64,000 bases of DNA from an uncultured Muribaculaceae bacterium (GCA_910584055.1 CAJTZS010000001.1:62001-126000); one strand, 5' to 3'; shown: positions 28,801 through 37,541, counted from the first letter of the stretch. Notes: a model not told the origin generated them from the letters alone. Numbers and translations: made by a program.

Positions 28801-29260
28801 ATTCGGTAAACTTGCAGACGAAAGAACCACCAAAGTGATGTATCTCACAAAAGGGGAGAGAGCAACAGTTGCAGAAAACCATAGCAGAGGATGGATGCAG
28901 AATATTTCCTTGACCGGCAATATAAAGGATGTGTGGTGGAGCGAATTCATATTCGACACGCGTTATAGCGACAAAGTCGACGTTTACGAGGGTGGATTCG
29001 GGAAAGCAAGGGGGTGTTTCCGCTCGGAAATAAATTCCTGTATGAACTTCGGTATCCCATATTTCAGCCTCGCCGCGCGCTATGATATAGTAAAGAGGAT
29101 AATGGAATACGCTGAACTGCCATTCTCCAAAGAATATTTCCTCCAACATGATTCTGACAAATGGGGTTCGACCGCGGAGACACGTGCACCCGGAAACACA
29201 GGCAATCCCACGATATCCGTATCTAATAAGACAAAGTATTACAAATCAAAAAAATATTGA
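25814..29260 (+). CDS. M64-family peptidase-like lipoprotein, catalytic site lost (paralogue 3)
   Basis: A 1148-aa lipoprotein (lipobox LLYGC). It has the same domain order as the two upstream genes, with a particularly regular LRR block (about residues 390-690). At the zinc site it reads REAAGV (R990) in place of HEAGGH, so both metal histidines are absent while the Glu is kept. It also ends in a T/G/N-rich tail of about 30 residues. Together with paralogue 1 it suggests that inactive copies are maintained next to one active enzyme, as recognition proteins or subunits (inference). Confidence 0.85.
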   Translation: MKNNLKYAPLGCLFLLYGCTDELDYGDTLKPDSLPILMKPAYPTETRASDAGFDDGDRFGLYVLDYIDENPQDIHSRPHASNVRFDFRASDNTCTGVTDLYWTSSTTQADLVAYYPFTTSVPNPHAMEVNVELHQETEGTEEKIGGYEASDFLYAKASKVMPTENAVRLSFGHVLAGIRVSLLPGKGFTSEEWGGLNKSVIVTNVVTSGSVDLQDGSVSASSSERYSVTPMQYNEDYRAVVIPQVMAAGTSLFGITIDNQGYLFTKDQSFEYVSGKMHTFTITVNKSQQGNLEFELSSEGITPWLDSEDFRDGLMRQYIIVDSPEKGKLEEVMNAASIRLDKAYNLKIRGEINQDDFRFIREKIGALKSLNLYDCTVFDGERRDVIPADALGGKGTMTHFIFPKTVKIIGRAAFSFSGLIGDLIIPEGVEKIGEDSSMESSPYHWADYGAFFNCVGLTGELSLPSTLKFIEKGAFAWTSFHGNLVIPEGVTFIGPRAFERVSFTGELVLPEKIETIGASAFGSCKFSGSLVVPQGIKRIERFTFHGCFNGTLTIPEGVEEIGDKAFLECGFRGELALPSTLRSIEENAFAGNLFSAIVFNDNLSFMGNDAFRGCSRLSGTLTLPKNLTDISAYAFAECSLLDEIVIPQNVKKIRGGAFKSCYNLSSITCLAKEPPLLKPEFIEDNLSRPCLVFEGVPRDNFTVQVPSASVKDYQEAVEWKEFKRISPYSNFVCRPATACALSSLHTEELILNADGDWSVTHMPEWVKLSQTSGSGKTSISISFNQLEKGAGTREDYVEFTLKGEDNVTTRCSLLQNDYQYDENQCITLQKASRGRGIDIVFVGDGFNSSAIASGEYLAQVRRQTEYFFGIEPYSTYRDCFNVYAIISLSQETGVNTANNWRNTMFGTYYAPPSSCTSGMLECHDPDAVFSYVTDYSPVEAANLRRSLVVMTLNSDEYGSNSVISYSGAPIAIVGFSPDPYPMDSRGLMQREAAGVAFGKLADERTTKVMYLTKGERATVAENHSRGWMQNISLTGNIKDVWWSEFIFDTRYSDKVDVYEGGFGKARGCFRSEINSCMNFGIPYFSLAARYDIVKRIMEYAELPFSKEYFLQHDSDKWGSTAETRAPGNTGNPTISVSNKTKYYKSKKY

Positions 29261-29291
29261 CACCATAATAACACCCTAAAAATACAAAGAT

Positions 29292-30158
29292 ATGAAATCA
29301 TATATTAAAGCAATAGCCCTCTCTTCCTTCATTCTTCCTCTGGCAGGAAGTTGCAACAGCGACAACGAACCTGCGGGTATGAAAGATAGCCGCCGTCCCA
29401 TTGCATTCACCTGTATGATAGGAACGACCCGGGCCACGGACACCGCTTTCGAAAAGGATGACGAAATCGGTATATATGTTGCAGAAGCCGGAACCATGCT
29501 TCAGCCTGCCGGAAACATCGTCAACAACAGCTGTTTCATTTCCGACGGATCTGTATGGACAGCCAGGCGACCGCTCTATTGGAACGAGGGGAGTTATGAT
29601 ATCTACGCCTATTATCCCTATTCCGACAATGTAGCCGACATGGAAGACTATCGTTTCGAGATCCAGGAAGACCAGAGCACGCATGAAGGATTCACGCTCT
29701 CGGATTTCATATGGGCGTCTGAAAAGGATATTATGGCCTCTGAGACCGCAGTGCCACTCGTATTCTCACACCGTATGAGCAAAGCCTTGATACGTCTTGA
29801 GAAAGGTGAGGGGTATGAGGGAGAGATACCATCGGATTGCAGGGTCTTCATCCATTCCACGGCTACCACCGCCTCCATAGAATTGGCTACCGGAAACGTC
29901 AGCACAGCCATCTATTCTCCATGCCACACCATCGAGACTTTCAAGAAATCTGACACTGAATATGAAGCTATAGTTGTCCCACAGAATATAGAATCCAGAC
30001 GTCCTCTGGTAGAGGTTGTCACCGGTGGGGTAAGTTACCTCATGGAAGGCAAGATCTCATTCAAGCAGGGTTACAGACATACCCTCGTGGTCACTCTGAG
30101 CAAGAATCCCTCTCAGACCAAGATTGAAATCGGTGGCTCAATCGGAGACTGGAACTAA
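29292..30158 (+). CDS. Fimbrillin-like (Mfa-type) lipoprotein
   Basis: A 288-aa lipoprotein (signal ending LAGSC). The single domain matches the N-terminal part of the three preceding proteins: DDEIGIYV, YWNEGSYDIYAYYPYS, LSDFIWASE, VPLVFSHRMSK and IVVPQ. The family includes fimbrial shaft and tip subunits of Bacteroidales that are lipidated, exported and then polymerised by strand exchange. No LRR or peptidase domain follows. It lies 31 bases after paralogue 3, likely in the same operon. It could be a partner that assembles with the fimbrillin domains of the large proteins (inference). Confidence 0.85.
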   Translation: MKSYIKAIALSSFILPLAGSCNSDNEPAGMKDSRRPIAFTCMIGTTRATDTAFEKDDEIGIYVAEAGTMLQPAGNIVNNSCFISDGSVWTARRPLYWNEGSYDIYAYYPYSDNVADMEDYRFEIQEDQSTHEGFTLSDFIWASEKDIMASETAVPLVFSHRMSKALIRLEKGEGYEGEIPSDCRVFIHSTATTASIELATGNVSTAIYSPCHTIETFKKSDTEYEAIVVPQNIESRRPLVEVVTGGVSYLMEGKISFKQGYRHTLVVTLSKNPSQTKIEIGGSIGDWN

Positions 30159-30193
30159 CAATATTTTCTATCAGCTTCTAAAGTCTGTATGTC

Positions 30194-31372
30194 ATGAGTA
30201 GATATTTTTTGATTCTTTATTTCCTTTCAGTTTGTCTCGGATCGGTATCCGCAACGACACGCTATAAAGGCGACTTCAACGGAGACGGAAAGGTTGACCT
30301 TGCCGATATGGTAACGCTTGTCTCCGCCATCAATGATAACAGGACAGACAATACCTTCGACCTCAATGTGTCCGGTAAAATTGACGATGCCGATCTCCAT
30401 ATGCTTGCCGACATCATAATCACCCGCAAACTGACTGAAGATACGGGATTCAACGCCGGCATTGACGGTTGGGATGAGACGGGGGATGATTACGGGGGGA
30501 CCGTTGGCGCTCCGAAACGCAAGACACGTGCGTCCGGCACTCGTTTTTTCGTGAACAATGCAAGTTTTGATTTCGCTGAGGGTCATCCATATGCAGAGTT
30601 TGGAATGGACGCGGCTTCTCAGCCCATATGTGGTATTCTATACAACATCGAGCTTCCTGAAACTTTTGCAAGCCATGTTACAGGAGTGGTTAAACTTTAT
30701 GAAAATCAGACAAACCATGTGTTATATGGCACTCCTGTGATTTCAGGGAGGATATTGCGTTTTATATTATTCTCACCTCAACTCATGACAATAGGAAACA
30801 GTGATTCTCCGTTGGGAAGATTTAATTATGAAGGGAGGGAGACTTATGGATGTTTCAGACTTTTCGACTGTCAGGTTGTTTCTCCTGGGGCGGCGGTATC
30901 CGCCGTGACAATTCCCGCACATAGCTCGGAGTCCAAGGACTGGAACGTTGTCCCTGTCAGTTCACTGTCACTTGATACCGCTTCGATAAAACTGCCGGTG
31001 GGTGAAAGCCGGCAGCTTGTTGTGTCTTTGAATCCTGACAATGCAACCAATAGGGAAGTTGTGTGGAGTTCCGATAATGAAAAAATTGCAACCGTATCCC
31101 AAAACGGATTGGTGACGATCGTTGCCGATGGCACCACGACAATCCATGTTAAGACCACGGACGGTTCAGAACTTGAGGCGACATGCGAAGTCAGTGGTAT
31201 ATCCGTTTCTTCCGGCATCGCGGATATTCCTTCCGGTAACGGTGCAATCGACATTTATAATTTGAACGGCACTGTCCTCATGAGCAATGCCGGGATTGAC
31301 AATGTGAGAGAATTGCCACGAGGATGCTATATTATCAGACATAACGGAAAATCTTATAAATTTATCAAGTGA
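30194..31372 (+). CDS. Secreted protein with dockerin-like repeat, Ig-like domain and type IX-like tail
   Basis: A 392-aa protein. Signal peptide (about 1-20); dockerin type I-like pair of calcium loops (DFNGDGKVDLADM about 29-41 and a second, DLNVSGKIDDADLH, about 55-68); a beta-rich middle (about 110-240); a bacterial Ig-like Big_2 domain (about 255-340, with VSSLSLDTASIKLPVGESRQL and VVWSSDNEKIATVS); and a C-terminal tail (about 350-392, DIYNLNGT, LPRGCYIIR) of the type IX sorting type. Likely a surface or secreted protein. 35 bases after the fimbrillin-like gene on the same strand. Confidence 0.85.
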   Translation: MSRYFLILYFLSVCLGSVSATTRYKGDFNGDGKVDLADMVTLVSAINDNRTDNTFDLNVSGKIDDADLHMLADIIITRKLTEDTGFNAGIDGWDETGDDYGGTVGAPKRKTRASGTRFFVNNASFDFAEGHPYAEFGMDAASQPICGILYNIELPETFASHVTGVVKLYENQTNHVLYGTPVISGRILRFILFSPQLMTIGNSDSPLGRFNYEGRETYGCFRLFDCQVVSPGAAVSAVTIPAHSSESKDWNVVPVSSLSLDTASIKLPVGESRQLVVSLNPDNATNREVVWSSDNEKIATVSQNGLVTIVADGTTTIHVKTTDGSELEATCEVSGISVSSGIADIPSGNGAIDIYNLNGTVLMSNAGIDNVRELPRGCYIIRHNGKSYKFIK

Positions 31373-31382
31373 TGTGGAAGTT

Positions 31383-31414
31383 GTTGTAACTTTCACAAAA
31401 TTCGTATAAATTTG
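31383..31414 (+). promoter_or_regulatory. Promoter of the two-component system, apparently giving a leaderless message
   Basis: GTTG (31383-31386), 20 bases, then TAAATTTG (31407-31414) fits the Bacteroidetes consensus. The kinase ATG is at 31419, only 4 bases after the -7 box, about where transcription would start. Confidence 0.6.
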
Positions 31415-31418
31415 TAAA

Positions 31419-33224
31419 ATGAAATATTACAGATTTGTTTGGATTGCTATCATACCTCTGCTCTTCGCGACCGCCTGTCGTAAGAAACAGGCGCGACCGA
31501 TCGATGAAGATGAAATGTATGCCTCGGTTTTCGTTCCCGCATCAGAAGGCAGTTACCATGAAGCAATAACAATAGCTGACTCGCTTCTTGCAAATGAAAC
31601 CATGGGTGATTCTCTGAGGGCATACATCATGATTGAGCGGGATGTAGCCCTTTTCAATATGGGCAATATGGATGCTGCGGCTGCCTATGCCGACACTCTT
31701 CTTGAATTCGGTAAAAGAACCGGTGTGGTTCAGGCTCAACTGCAGGCACTGCAGGTTCAGGGTATGCACGCACGAAGAAACGGTGACTATGACAAAGCTG
31801 TGGAGATCTATTCGGCGGCTATCAGAAAAGCCAATGCCGATAACAATAATGAAATGGAACAGACTTTTGCAGAGAGTATTGCAATAGTCTTCACAGAAAT
31901 GTCGCGTAACAATGAAGCGCGACATTTTGCCGACCGTTCCTTGTCTCTTGCCGAATCTATGGGCGATACCACAGCAATTTTCTCTACGATAGCAACTTTG
32001 GGTGCTGTAGAAACACGTGAAAACCATCCAGAAAAAGCAGTTTCCATACTTGCTCCATACCGCCCGCTAATGCCGGATATGCCTTCCTCTTTAAGGATCA
32101 AGTATCTCACACCTTTGCTGAGGGCTTATATTCTTCTTGATTCCATTGTGGCAGCAGAAAGAACTATAGCCGAAATGGAGAATGAGACAAAGTATCTTCC
32201 TTTAAATCATCAAAGTCGTGTCAATACCCTTACATCCAAGGCTTTGGTTGCAGGCCTTAAAGGTGATTACCCTCAACAATGGGAAATCTACAAAACACTT
32301 GACACTCTTGACCAGCATGGGAAAACACTTGACATAATCCTCACAGAGAGAGCTGAATGTCTGGCAAATATGAGGCAATATAAGAATGCGTATGAATATA
32401 TGGAGCGGGCCCACGCTGCCCTTGATTCCCTGCGGCATGTTGATGTTGACTCGCGACTGAACGATCTTTCCGTTAAATATGGAATCCTCGAGAAGCAGCT
32501 ACAGATAGAGCGCCTTTCTCGACAACGCTGGATATTCACTGCAATTGCATCGGTTTCTATTCTGTTCCTTATAATTCTTACAATAATTTATATAGGCTCG
32601 CGCAGGCGCAGTAAAATGCGTCTTGAAGAGGAGAAGCATCGGCAATATATCCTCGGGCTTGAACAGGAACGGGCGCGTATGGCACGCGAGCTTCACGATG
32701 ACATTGCGGGAGAGCTTATCGGATTGCAATACGCTCTGGAGGATATCGGGTGTCCGGTGCAGTCAGACCATATTCGGGAAATTGCAATGAAAGTTCGCGT
32801 TATGTCGCATGAAATGATGCCTCCTCAATTCGGAGACACATCATTCACGTCTTTGTTACTCGATTTTGTGGCTCGATCGAATAAATCCGCTATTCCTCCT
32901 GTGATCACTGTTACCGATGAAGGTTCATTCGAGTGGAACTCCCTTGCGCCGGCTCAATGTCTCGAATTATACCGTATTGTGCAGGAGGCTGTAAACAATG
33001 CCCGTAAACATTCTTCTCCGTCGCGCATCATCATAACTCTCGACGGTAACGAGAAATTTTCACTCTCCGTAGAAAATGATGGTCTTCCCGACTCCGACGA
33101 ATCTGTTGACAATACTTCAGGGATAGGGATAAGGACTATTCGGAGCCGGGCGGAAATACTTAATGCCGATATTTCAGTTTCAACGGCTAACGGAGTCTAC
33201 AAACTTAAAATCACACAGAAATGA
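31419..33224 (+). CDS. TPR sensor histidine kinase (NarL/HisKA_3 class), lipobox-bearing
   Basis: A 601-aa protein. The N-terminus carries a signal with a lipobox-like LLFATAC. Residues about 35-350 are TPR-like helical repeats expected in the periplasm. A membrane helix lies at about 368-388, then a short coiled coil. The HisKA_3 phosphoacceptor is RELHDDIAGEL (H426), and the HATPase_c domain has VNNARKH (N box) and GIGIRTI (G box). This class senses external or envelope cues and phosphorylates a LuxR-type partner, here the overlapping downstream gene (ATGA, 4 bases). The upstream surface genes are plausible targets. Confidence 0.92.
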   Translation: MKYYRFVWIAIIPLLFATACRKKQARPIDEDEMYASVFVPASEGSYHEAITIADSLLANETMGDSLRAYIMIERDVALFNMGNMDAAAAYADTLLEFGKRTGVVQAQLQALQVQGMHARRNGDYDKAVEIYSAAIRKANADNNNEMEQTFAESIAIVFTEMSRNNEARHFADRSLSLAESMGDTTAIFSTIATLGAVETRENHPEKAVSILAPYRPLMPDMPSSLRIKYLTPLLRAYILLDSIVAAERTIAEMENETKYLPLNHQSRVNTLTSKALVAGLKGDYPQQWEIYKTLDTLDQHGKTLDIILTERAECLANMRQYKNAYEYMERAHAALDSLRHVDVDSRLNDLSVKYGILEKQLQIERLSRQRWIFTAIASVSILFLIILTIIYIGSRRRSKMRLEEEKHRQYILGLEQERARMARELHDDIAGELIGLQYALEDIGCPVQSDHIREIAMKVRVMSHEMMPPQFGDTSFTSLLLDFVARSNKSAIPPVITVTDEGSFEWNSLAPAQCLELYRIVQEAVNNARKHSSPSRIIITLDGNEKFSLSVENDGLPDSDESVDNTSGIGIRTIRSRAEILNADISVSTANGVYKLKITQK

Positions 33225-34633
33225 AAACAGTCCTTGTTGTTGATGATCACCCGATTGTACTTGAAGGTATATTCAGTGTCCTCACATCAAACGGCTTCAA
33301 AGTGCTCAAGGCCACTTCCGCAAAGCAAGCTGAGACTATAATTGAAAACATTGCAAATATAGATATTTTAGTAGCCGACCTTTCACTGAAGGAGGGGACG
33401 GATGGACTTGACTTTATTGAAGAGCAGCGCAGGAGAGGATTCCGTAAGCCTACTGTCATATATACCATGCATGAAGAGTTATGGAATATATCTATGCTTA
33501 TGAATGCTGATGTGGAAGGAATTGTGCTTAAGGGAGACAATATAAGGGAACTGGTGTATGCTATCAAGACAGTGGCTGATGGCTGCCGTTATGTAAGCTC
33601 GTCTTTCGATGCGAGACGCAGGGAGGCTATCAATACAGGCGGTATTCTCTCCTCTAAAGATATAGAGGTTCTGCGACGGCTGTCATCAGGAGAATCTAAC
33701 AAAATCATAGCAATGGCGATGGGTATAAGTGAAAAGGCCATTGAATATCACCGGAGCAATATACTTCGCAAACTCAATGTTAAAACCATGATCGAGGCAA
33801 CAAAAAAGGCCATCTCCCTCGGTATAATCTATGTCACGGTAATCATTGCTATCATTGTCATGGCTGTCGAAGTGCGTGCCGATGTCGCTCCCCGACCTGT
33901 AGACCTGGGTTTGTCTGTACTTTGGTCTGACATGAATCTCGGTGCGGAATCTCCATTGGAATCGGGCGATTTCTTTGCTTTCGGCGAAACTGAACCCAAG
34001 GATTATTATGATTGGTTCACTTACGCACATTGCCGTGGCGAGATTGGCACATGCCTGGACATAGGCAGCAATATCAGCGGCACGGAAAATGATGCGGCGC
34101 ATGTTATTCTCAAAAATGGATGGAGGATACCCACCCTTGAGGAATGTGATGAATTATTGGAAAAATGTGGTGTGGAGAGCTTACAAGAAGGAGACTTTTT
34201 GCTGAAAAAATTTACAGGGTCAAACGGTAATTACATCATCTTTCCCATATGTGGCTACATGTCGCTTGATAAAATGGTATGTGTGAATAAAGAGGGATGC
34301 TATGCCACGGCTACCTGTGAGTATGAGGAGTATTCCGGGGAAGGATGGTCGCATTTGGGCAATTATTGTATGATGATGTCAAAGAATGAATCTTTCACGG
34401 GTTACGGGTCGCCGCATCTTGGCTTACCGATACGCGCTGTCAAGAACCGCGATTCCGAGGATTCCGCTTTACAGACTGTTCCTGACAGCTCTCTAAAGAT
34501 AATAAACCTTTACACAATCGCAGGAATGCCTCTTTCCTCAGTTTCTCTGTCTGAAATTCCGCCGGGATTGTACGTGGCGCGTTATTCAGACCTCTCTGTC
34601 CGCAAAATTTTGATAACTTCACCACATAAATAG
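33221..34633 (+). CDS. LuxR-family response regulator fused to a membrane segment and an extracytoplasmic domain
   Basis: A 470-aa protein. Receiver domain, residues 1-120 (VVDDHP, phospho-acceptor D53, K104). LuxR/NarL helix-turn-helix, about 143-202 (LSSGESNKIIAMAMGISEKAIEYH). Normal family members end here. Instead a hydrophobic helix (about 201-219) is followed by a domain starting RPVDLGLSVLWSDMNLGA and FFAFGETEPKDYYDW, the pattern of secreted Bacteroidales proteins of the FISUMP/DUF1566-like kind. It closes with a tail (about 420-470; IINLYTIAG, PPGLYVARY) like a type IX sorting signal. It should tie a DNA-binding domain to the inner membrane. An internal ATG at 33788 would give residues 190-470 with a signal-peptide-like start, so two products are possible. 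Confidence 0.85.
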   Translation: MKTVLVVDDHPIVLEGIFSVLTSNGFKVLKATSAKQAETIIENIANIDILVADLSLKEGTDGLDFIEEQRRRGFRKPTVIYTMHEELWNISMLMNADVEGIVLKGDNIRELVYAIKTVADGCRYVSSSFDARRREAINTGGILSSKDIEVLRRLSSGESNKIIAMAMGISEKAIEYHRSNILRKLNVKTMIEATKKAISLGIIYVTVIIAIIVMAVEVRADVAPRPVDLGLSVLWSDMNLGAESPLESGDFFAFGETEPKDYYDWFTYAHCRGEIGTCLDIGSNISGTENDAAHVILKNGWRIPTLEECDELLEKCGVESLQEGDFLLKKFTGSNGNYIIFPICGYMSLDKMVCVNKEGCYATATCEYEEYSGEGWSHLGNYCMMMSKNESFTGYGSPHLGLPIRAVKNRDSEDSALQTVPDSSLKIINLYTIAGMPLSSVSLSEIPPGLYVARYSDLSVRKILITSPHK

Positions 34634-34660
34634 CCGCTTCCTATCGAAGCGGCTATTTAT
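34626..34660. terminator. Terminator at the end of the response-regulator gene
   Basis: A perfect 15-bp stem (34626-34640 with 34646-34660), 5-base loop. It overlaps the stop codon of the regulator gene and is placed to serve the convergent TlpA-like gene as well. Confidence 0.85.
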
Positions 34661-34685
34661 GTCTGGGTTAGTATGTCTGGGTTAG
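34658..34685. repeat. 14-bp perfect tandem duplication
   Basis: 34658-34671 is repeated exactly at 34672-34685. It covers the terminator edge and the last codons of the minus-strand TlpA-like gene, whose stop lies in the first copy. Confidence 0.9.
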
Positions 34686-36038
34686 CTGTTGTAGCTGTTG
34701 GCGAAGCTTCGGGTCGGAAGGGCGTTTGGCGTAGCTTTCCACTATCTTCCCTTCGCGGTCGATCAGCATTATGCGGGGAACCCCCTTAATGTTGAGTGTT
34801 TTGAGAAGCGGGGAGTTGAAGCCGTCGGGAAGGTTGACGCTCAAGAGTCCGGGGGTTTCCGGTTTATTGCGCATCATCTTCTCCCACCTGCCGTAGAGCA
34901 CGTCGCCTGTATCTACAGATAAAGAGAGGAACTTTACACCTTTACCATCGAAATCTTTTGCAATTTCATAAAAATAGGGCATTTCTGCACGACAAGGCAC
35001 ACATCCGGTGAACCAGAAATCTATTATAACATAATCTCCCTTCAGGTCAGAAAAACGATATTCTTTTCCATTTACGTCCTTGCATACGAAATCGGGCATT
35101 GCAATGCCTGGGGCCACGTTTTCAGATTCCTTTACTTTCTGTGCATATTCCTTTTCGAGGGCAGGCAATTTTTCCAAAGCTTTTGCATCGGTAATCAATG
35201 GCCTTATTTTCGGCAACTGACGTTCGAAATCGGTGAGATAGTTATATTTCAGCGTTTTAGCCAGCAGTTTTACAAGATAGTGAGAACGTATTTTCTCGTT
35301 GCCTATCTCTTTTGCATAAATAGACATATAATCATCGTTCGAGATTTTGATGAGGTTTCTCGCTTCTTTTGATTCAATGGTTTTGTCTATCACGTCAAAC
35401 CATTTGGGTGTCGACAGAACTTTTTCATCATCAAAACTAAGGGTGTTTAAAAAGTCATAGAAATTATTGTCTATTTCTATTTTCTCTCCATCTTTGCTGA
35501 AGACTTTTGAAAGTGTCACCCCTCCTAACTTCTGATTGAGAAGAATATAGCGGTTATAAAGTTTATGTATTGAAGCGAATTCAGGATTCAGCCCCGAGTT
35601 ATCTATAAGGGAATCAAGACGCGCTATTTCCTTGTCGTTATATTCAACCCATTCCTTGGAATAGGTTTTCATGTTGTCTTTTCCTCTGCCGACATATGGA
35701 TTTTTACGCATGAAAGCGTTTTCCTTTTCATTTGTTCCCGTTATTGCGACTCCTTTATCGGAAACATTTATAAATGTTTCCGAATTTGGGGTTATGAATA
35801 CGGGATAGAATTTGCCGTCAGAATCCATCAGCCTGTAATATACAGGAGATTCATCTATGTTTATTACAGTGTCGGTATTTTTAATCTCTGTATAGTTCAG
35901 ATCTGATTCCGGTTGGAAATATATCTTGGAACCGCTATTGTTGACAATTTTTACAATGGCAGGTTCGTTGGCTGTCAAAGTGCAGGCGGAAAAGATCGCC
36001 GCCACGGCTATCAGAGGACGTAGCATTAAATTTTTCAT
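34668..36038 (-). CDS. TlpA-like thiol-disulfide oxidoreductase, exported
   Basis: A 456-aa protein. The signal carries a possible lipobox (IFSAC, C19). Residues about 25-310 are a Bacteroidales-specific N-terminal region of unknown role. The C-terminal ~140 residues are an AhpC/TSA-type thioredoxin fold with FWFTGCVPCRAEMP (active CxxC) and a cis-proline loop KGVPRIMLID. It probably reduces or isomerises periplasmic thiols. It overlaps the SusD gene by 4 bases, so it belongs to the same operon, a common arrangement in Bacteroidales. Confidence 0.88.
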   Translation of the reverse strand: MKNLMLRPLIAVAAIFSACTLTANEPAIVKIVNNSGSKIYFQPESDLNYTEIKNTDTVINIDESPVYYRLMDSDGKFYPVFITPNSETFINVSDKGVAITGTNEKENAFMRKNPYVGRGKDNMKTYSKEWVEYNDKEIARLDSLIDNSGLNPEFASIHKLYNRYILLNQKLGGVTLSKVFSKDGEKIEIDNNFYDFLNTLSFDDEKVLSTPKWFDVIDKTIESKEARNLIKISNDDYMSIYAKEIGNEKIRSHYLVKLLAKTLKYNYLTDFERQLPKIRPLITDAKALEKLPALEKEYAQKVKESENVAPGIAMPDFVCKDVNGKEYRFSDLKGDYVIIDFWFTGCVPCRAEMPYFYEIAKDFDGKGVKFLSLSVDTGDVLYGRWEKMMRNKPETPGLLSVNLPDGFNSPLLKTLNIKGVPRIMLIDREGKIVESYAKRPSDPKLRQQLQQLTQTY

Positions 36039-37519
36039 TTGCTGTTCTGTTTAAGGTTGCTTGTCTGCATAGCTTTCAAAGGGAAGGGGAAAGTGAGCAG
36101 AGTTGAATTTGGATTGAGGGTGTAGGTCTGACCGTCGAAAACCTTTGTCTGGGTTTCGTTGAATTCAGCGCAGAACCTGCGTAGGTCAAAAAATCCGTTG
36201 CATGTGAAGAAGAGTTCCCGTTTACGTTCTTCACGTACGAAACGCAGAGCCTCAGCCGGGTCTGAAGTGGCAAGTTTTGTATACTTACCTGTGATGCAAC
36301 GGTTGGACCTCAACATGTCGAGATAGTTCATTGCTTTGGCTATATCGGCTGAAGTGCCTTTCCGCGCATAGCATTCCGCCAACATCAGGTATACTTCGGA
36401 TAAACGCATTCCGGTGGGATTCCATTGTATCCCCATCGAAGCATACTCACGATCGCCCTCCGGTGCGGTTTCATGGGTCCGCCGATAGCGGATGCAGAAT
36501 AATTCGCGCAAGTCGGCATCCTTTTCAAAAAGGTCGATGACATCTTTTGTGAGATACAAGGGGAAAGGATCCGTGTATGTTGTGCCGAACTGATACAGCA
36601 GGTTCTCGGATGAGTCATATCCCTTGATCACACCATTTTTCCATACATTCTCAATTGCATCGTTTATACCCATGTATTCAGGTTTGTCTATTGCCCTGTC
36701 TGTTCCGTACCCACGTATCAGCGAAGGCGCATACTTATTGTAATCGGTGTTCATGTTCCAGAGTTCATGACCCCCGTTGGGGGCTTCATCCAATGCATTG
36801 AGACATGCTTCGATACATTCATCGAACTCGCGTTTGAACAGATGCACCTTTGCCTTGAGTGCATATCCGAAAGTCTTGTCGGGGCGGAAAGTGTTCAAGG
36901 CCATATGCGGAAGATCCTCGATTGCGTCGTCAATATCCTGCTGTATGAACCGGTAGGTATATCCGACTGTCTGCTGTATTCCCGGCTCCTCGATGCTTTC
37001 GAACATCTTTTCGCGCACTATTATTCCGTCCGTATTGTCAGCCGTAGCCGGATCATAGGGCTTGGCAAAGGTGTTCACCAGAAAGAAATAGTTGTAAGCC
37101 CTCATTATCTTTGCCTGGGCGAGCGCGAGCTTTTTGTCTTCCTCGTCGCCTATGGAAGAATCTATATAGCTTACTATCACATTATAGTTTGTGATCCGGC
37201 TGTAGCAATTATTATAGAGATAACTGTTTATGAAAATGGCGGTCCGGTCATAATTATCATCCCAAAGGAATCCGGCCGAGCGCATGGGCGATGTATAGTT
37301 CTTTAATTCCTCGGTCTTATACCATGAAGCCTCGTTGCTTATGTAAAGGCCGTCGGAATAATCGTAATTAGGAGCTATCTCTTCAAGAAGTCCGAGATAA
37401 TCTTCGGTATATTTAAGTTGCGTGCGCCCCTTTGGCTCAATGTCCAGATAATTGTCGCACGATGAAAACATAGACATCGCGAGAGAAAAGAGGGCGGCTA
37501 TATAAAATTTTCTAATCAT
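36035..37519 (-). CDS. SusD/RagB-family nutrient-binding outer-membrane lipoprotein
   Basis: A 494-aa lipoprotein (SMFSSC, C20-21). SusD hallmarks are CDNYLDIEPKG after the cysteine, TPR-like helices (ALAQAKIMRAYNYFFLVNTFAKPYDP), YLMLAECYARKG and a C-terminal ERKRELFFTCNGFFDLRRF. SusD caps the SusC barrel and binds the substrate, usually a glycan or peptide. The pairing with a TlpA-like gene and the absence of glycosidases give no glycan assignment. The SusC partner just upstream is truncated, so this copy may be non-functional unless another SusC serves it. Confidence 0.93.
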   Translation of the reverse strand: MIRKFYIAALFSLAMSMFSSCDNYLDIEPKGRTQLKYTEDYLGLLEEIAPNYDYSDGLYISNEASWYKTEELKNYTSPMRSAGFLWDDNYDRTAIFINSYLYNNCYSRITNYNVIVSYIDSSIGDEEDKKLALAQAKIMRAYNYFFLVNTFAKPYDPATADNTDGIIVREKMFESIEEPGIQQTVGYTYRFIQQDIDDAIEDLPHMALNTFRPDKTFGYALKAKVHLFKREFDECIEACLNALDEAPNGGHELWNMNTDYNKYAPSLIRGYGTDRAIDKPEYMGINDAIENVWKNGVIKGYDSSENLLYQFGTTYTDPFPLYLTKDVIDLFEKDADLRELFCIRYRRTHETAPEGDREYASMGIQWNPTGMRLSEVYLMLAECYARKGTSADIAKAMNYLDMLRSNRCITGKYTKLATSDPAEALRFVREERKRELFFTCNGFFDLRRFCAEFNETQTKVFDGQTYTLNPNSTLLTFPFPLKAMQTSNLKQNSK

Positions 37520-37541
37520 TGTGTATATATATTGGAGAGCG

